Source of the DNA: an uncultured Clostridia bacterium
Lineage (GTDB): Bacteria > Bacillota > Clostridia > Oscillospirales > Oscillospiraceae
NCBI GenBank assembly: GCA_937894515.1
Contig: CALCRH010000182.1
Span: 1-7,009 of the forward strand
Reading direction: 5' to 3'
DNA: 7,009 bases
Shown: piece by piece, positions 6,019-7,009 of the stretch
How the letters are laid out: each line of letters starts with the position of its first letter
How positions within the stretch are numbered: the stretch's first letter is position 1
Position numbers and translations under genes: made by a program
Notes under the pieces: generated by a model
What the model was told of the DNA's origin: nothing
Database searches by the model: none
What the model saw: the letters and a program-made list of their open reading frames with translations, nothing else

Positions 6019-6038
6019 CACCTCGCTTTCGCTTGGTG
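6019..6038 (-). promoter_or_regulatory. Hairpin sequestering the peptide's ribosome binding site
   Basis: On the minus strand CACC-AA-GC-GAAA-GC-GA-GGTG folds with a GNRA-type tetraloop and an AA/GA internal loop. The Shine-Dalgarno bases GAGG (complement of 6021-6024) are in the paired 3' side. Confidence 0.5.
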
Positions 6039-6077
6039 TGCAAACCGCCTGCCGTCTATGATTTACCTCTCTAAAGC

Positions 6078-6106
6078 ATTGTATCAAACTTTTGTTCTCT
6101 TGTCAA
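6078..6106 (-). promoter_or_regulatory. Promoter of the small-peptide mRNA
   Basis: Minus strand: TTGACA (complement of 6101-6106), 17-bp spacer, TACAAT (complement of 6078-6083). Start expected about 6071. Confidence 0.75.
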
Positions 6107-6132
6107 GCCAAAAACCTTATCCCTACGTTATC

Positions 6133-6166
6133 TACGAGTGGTCACGTATCTTCCGACGAACGGTCA
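6133..6166 (+). repeat. Second pair of ACGA-N-YGGTCA direct repeats, 22 bp apart
   Basis: TACGAGTGGTCA (6133-6144) and GACGAACGGTCA (6155-6166). They match the motif at 4785-4815 (TACGAGCGGT, the first copy also followed by CA) in sequence, orientation and spacing (21 versus 22 bp). They lie 27-60 bp upstream of the peptide promoter. Confidence 0.55.
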
Positions 6167-6170
6167 CTTT

Positions 6171-6192
6171 GCTCCAAGATTTGGAGCTTTTT
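6171..6192 (+). terminator. Intrinsic terminator, plus strand
   Basis: GCTCCAA (6171-6177), loop GAT, TTGGAGC (6181-6187), then TTTTT. It would end plus-strand transcripts crossing the peptide locus; no other plus-strand gene is available to it. Confidence 0.75.
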
Positions 6193-6212
6193 ATGTTACG
6201 CGGCACTTTACT

Positions 6213-6314
6213 AAAGCCATTTAAAAAGTACAATGGTTTAAAAAAGCGACAAACTTAGGAATCCTTGCTCCTGAGTTTGTCGCTTTAATTGCTTATAGGT
6301 TTTTAAATGGCTTT
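6213..6314. repeat. 15-bp perfect inverted repeat flanking a terminator
   Basis: AAAGCCATTTAAAAA at 6213-6227 has its exact reverse complement at 6300-6314. The 72 bp between contain the hairpin at 6243-6286. It could be an alternative outer stem of the terminator RNA or the ends of a tiny inserted element. Confidence 0.6.
6238..6286 (-). terminator. Strong terminator of the DUF2804-like gene
   Basis: AAAGCGACAAACT (6243-6255) pairs perfectly with AGTTTGTCGCTTT (6274-6286), with GGA/TCC extending toward the loop. The minus strand continues as TTTTTT. On the plus strand only TTTAATT follows, so it serves mainly the minus-strand gene at 6370. Confidence 0.8.
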
Positions 6315-6369
6315 TGTCAAGTGTTCGGATTGATGCTCAGAAGAGCCCTTATCCTTATCTGTATCACCA

Positions 6370-7009
6370 TTAGATTCTAAGGCTCTTGTCCTCACCAATA
6401 GCTGTCATGCCATCAAGGATGTACTTGTTGCCATCTTCGTCACAGATGAAGCCACGAAGCTCACCGAAGGTGATTGTGTAGTCCTCATCGATGATGCCAA
6501 GGTGCATGATCATTGGGTGCTTGTCACCGATATCATAGTAAAGGTCTACCATGCCATGATCATCATATACGTGGCAGCAATCAGGCTTGTCATAGTGGAA
6601 GTATACTGGTGTAACACGTGATGTTTCACCCTGGAACCAGATAAGGTTCTCGTTATAGTCATCCTGGTTGATTGACTGGTTTCTTGTAAGGTTGAAACCA
6701 AAGAATTCCTTCTTACCATTAACTGTGTTTGTACCCATTGTTGTTACCCAGTCATAGTGCATCTTGTATGGGTAGTAACCTCTGTGGTCGTCAATGATTG
6801 CTGTTGAATCCTTGTCAGTCTCGTACTTCTTGCCATTTACGATTACGTAACCTTCACTGTGGAAGAGGTCCTTCTGGCTGTAAAGTGGCTTGTTCTTGCC
6901 AAACGGAATCATTACAACAGATGGCTTTGAAACACGTGTAAGTTCAAGATTGTACTTAATCTTGCATTCGCTCTTGATTGTGCGGCCCTTTACATATGCC
7001 TTACCATTT
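6370..7009 (-). CDS. DUF2804-like protein, C-terminal part, cut by right edge
   Basis: The frame is open from the right edge (about 212 residues visible) to TAA 6370-6372; the internal ATG at 6910-6912 is not the start, because 32 in-frame codons precede it and continue off the window. The sequence matches what I know of DUF2804 proteins: AIIDDHRGYYPYKMHYDW, then MGTNTVNGKKEFFGFNLTRN, a middle WFQGETSRVTPVYFHYDK, HGMVDLYYDIGDKHP, and the closing FGELRGFICDEDGNKYILDG. These look like beta-rich repeats of a lipocalin-like fold; the function of the family is not established and no catalytic residues can be named. It has no signal peptide in view. A strong terminator follows about 85 nt after the stop, so this is the end of its transcription unit. 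Base composition is higher in GC than the transporter region. Confidence 0.8.
   Translation of the reverse strand, partial: NGKAYVKGRTIKSECKIKYNLELTRVSKPSVVMIPFGKNKPLYSQKDLFHSEGYVIVNGKKYETDKDSTAIIDDHRGYYPYKMHYDWVTTMGTNTVNGKKEFFGFNLTRNQSINQDDYNENLIWFQGETSRVTPVYFHYDKPDCCHVYDDHGMVDLYYDIGDKHPMIMHLGIIDEDYTITFGELRGFICDEDGNKYILDGMTAIGEDKSLRI

Noticed and set aside
4785..6166. CRISPR array
   Set aside because: Only two short repeat pairs with 21-22 bp periods and more than 1 kb between the pairs; no array.
5911..6258. 115-codon plus-strand ORF
   Set aside because: It runs across the opposing peptide gene, two promoters and two terminators, has no ribosome binding site and has an odd amino-acid make-up with no domain.
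6910..6912. ATG 6910-6912 as start of the DUF2804-like gene
   Set aside because: The frame is open through to the window edge with plausible beta-rich sequence, and no ribosome binding site precedes this ATG.

Overview
The window looks like DNA from a low-to-mid GC Gram-positive bacterium of the Bacillota, most likely a gut Clostridia relative. Supporting signs are strong AGGAG-type ribosome binding sites, sigma-A promoters with TTGACA/TATAAT-like boxes, many intrinsic terminators, a BlaI/M56 regulatory pair and a DUF2804-like protein. Composition is mosaic. Roughly 1-3150 is GC-rich, about 4150-4515 is very AT-rich, and 4520-7009 is intermediate. Most boundaries between these blocks hold broken or fused genes, so this reads as an accessory, rearranged region (or, less happily, a contig with assembly joins).

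Left part (1-640): a coding-like edge fragment that cannot be assigned, then a dense run of hairpins at 216-470 ending in a minus-strand terminator.

581-3100: an operon of a BlaI/MecI/CopY-type repressor and an M56 (BlaR1/MecR1-like) membrane metalloprotease. Two perfect dyads overlap the promoter, and the second gene starts on the last base of the first gene's stop codon. The likely circuit is that the extracellular part of the protease senses a signal, the zinc protease domain becomes active, the repressor is inactivated and the operon is derepressed. The sensor is not a penicillin-binding domain; it appears to carry two copies of one module.

3101-3531: decayed, coding-like remnants and a terminator. 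3532-4515 (minus): an ORF whose first ~122 residues look like the N-terminal half of a GNAT acetyltransferase, joined to an unrecognised C-terminal part.

4514-4722 (minus): a compact candidate non-coding RNA with its own consensus promoter and a perfect intrinsic terminator. 4785-5849 (plus): a pair of direct repeats, a promoter and an ArsB/SLC13-type anion transporter gene broken by a small deletion near 5519-5522.

5846-6106: a compact convergent locus that resembles a type I toxin-antitoxin system. It has a 25-residue hydrophobic/basic peptide on the minus strand whose ribosome binding site lies in a hairpin, and an opposing short RNA from a near-perfect promoter that covers the 3' end of the peptide gene. 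6133-6286 holds a second pair of the same repeat motif and two terminators. 6370-7009 (minus): the C-terminal part of a DUF2804-like protein that runs off the right edge.
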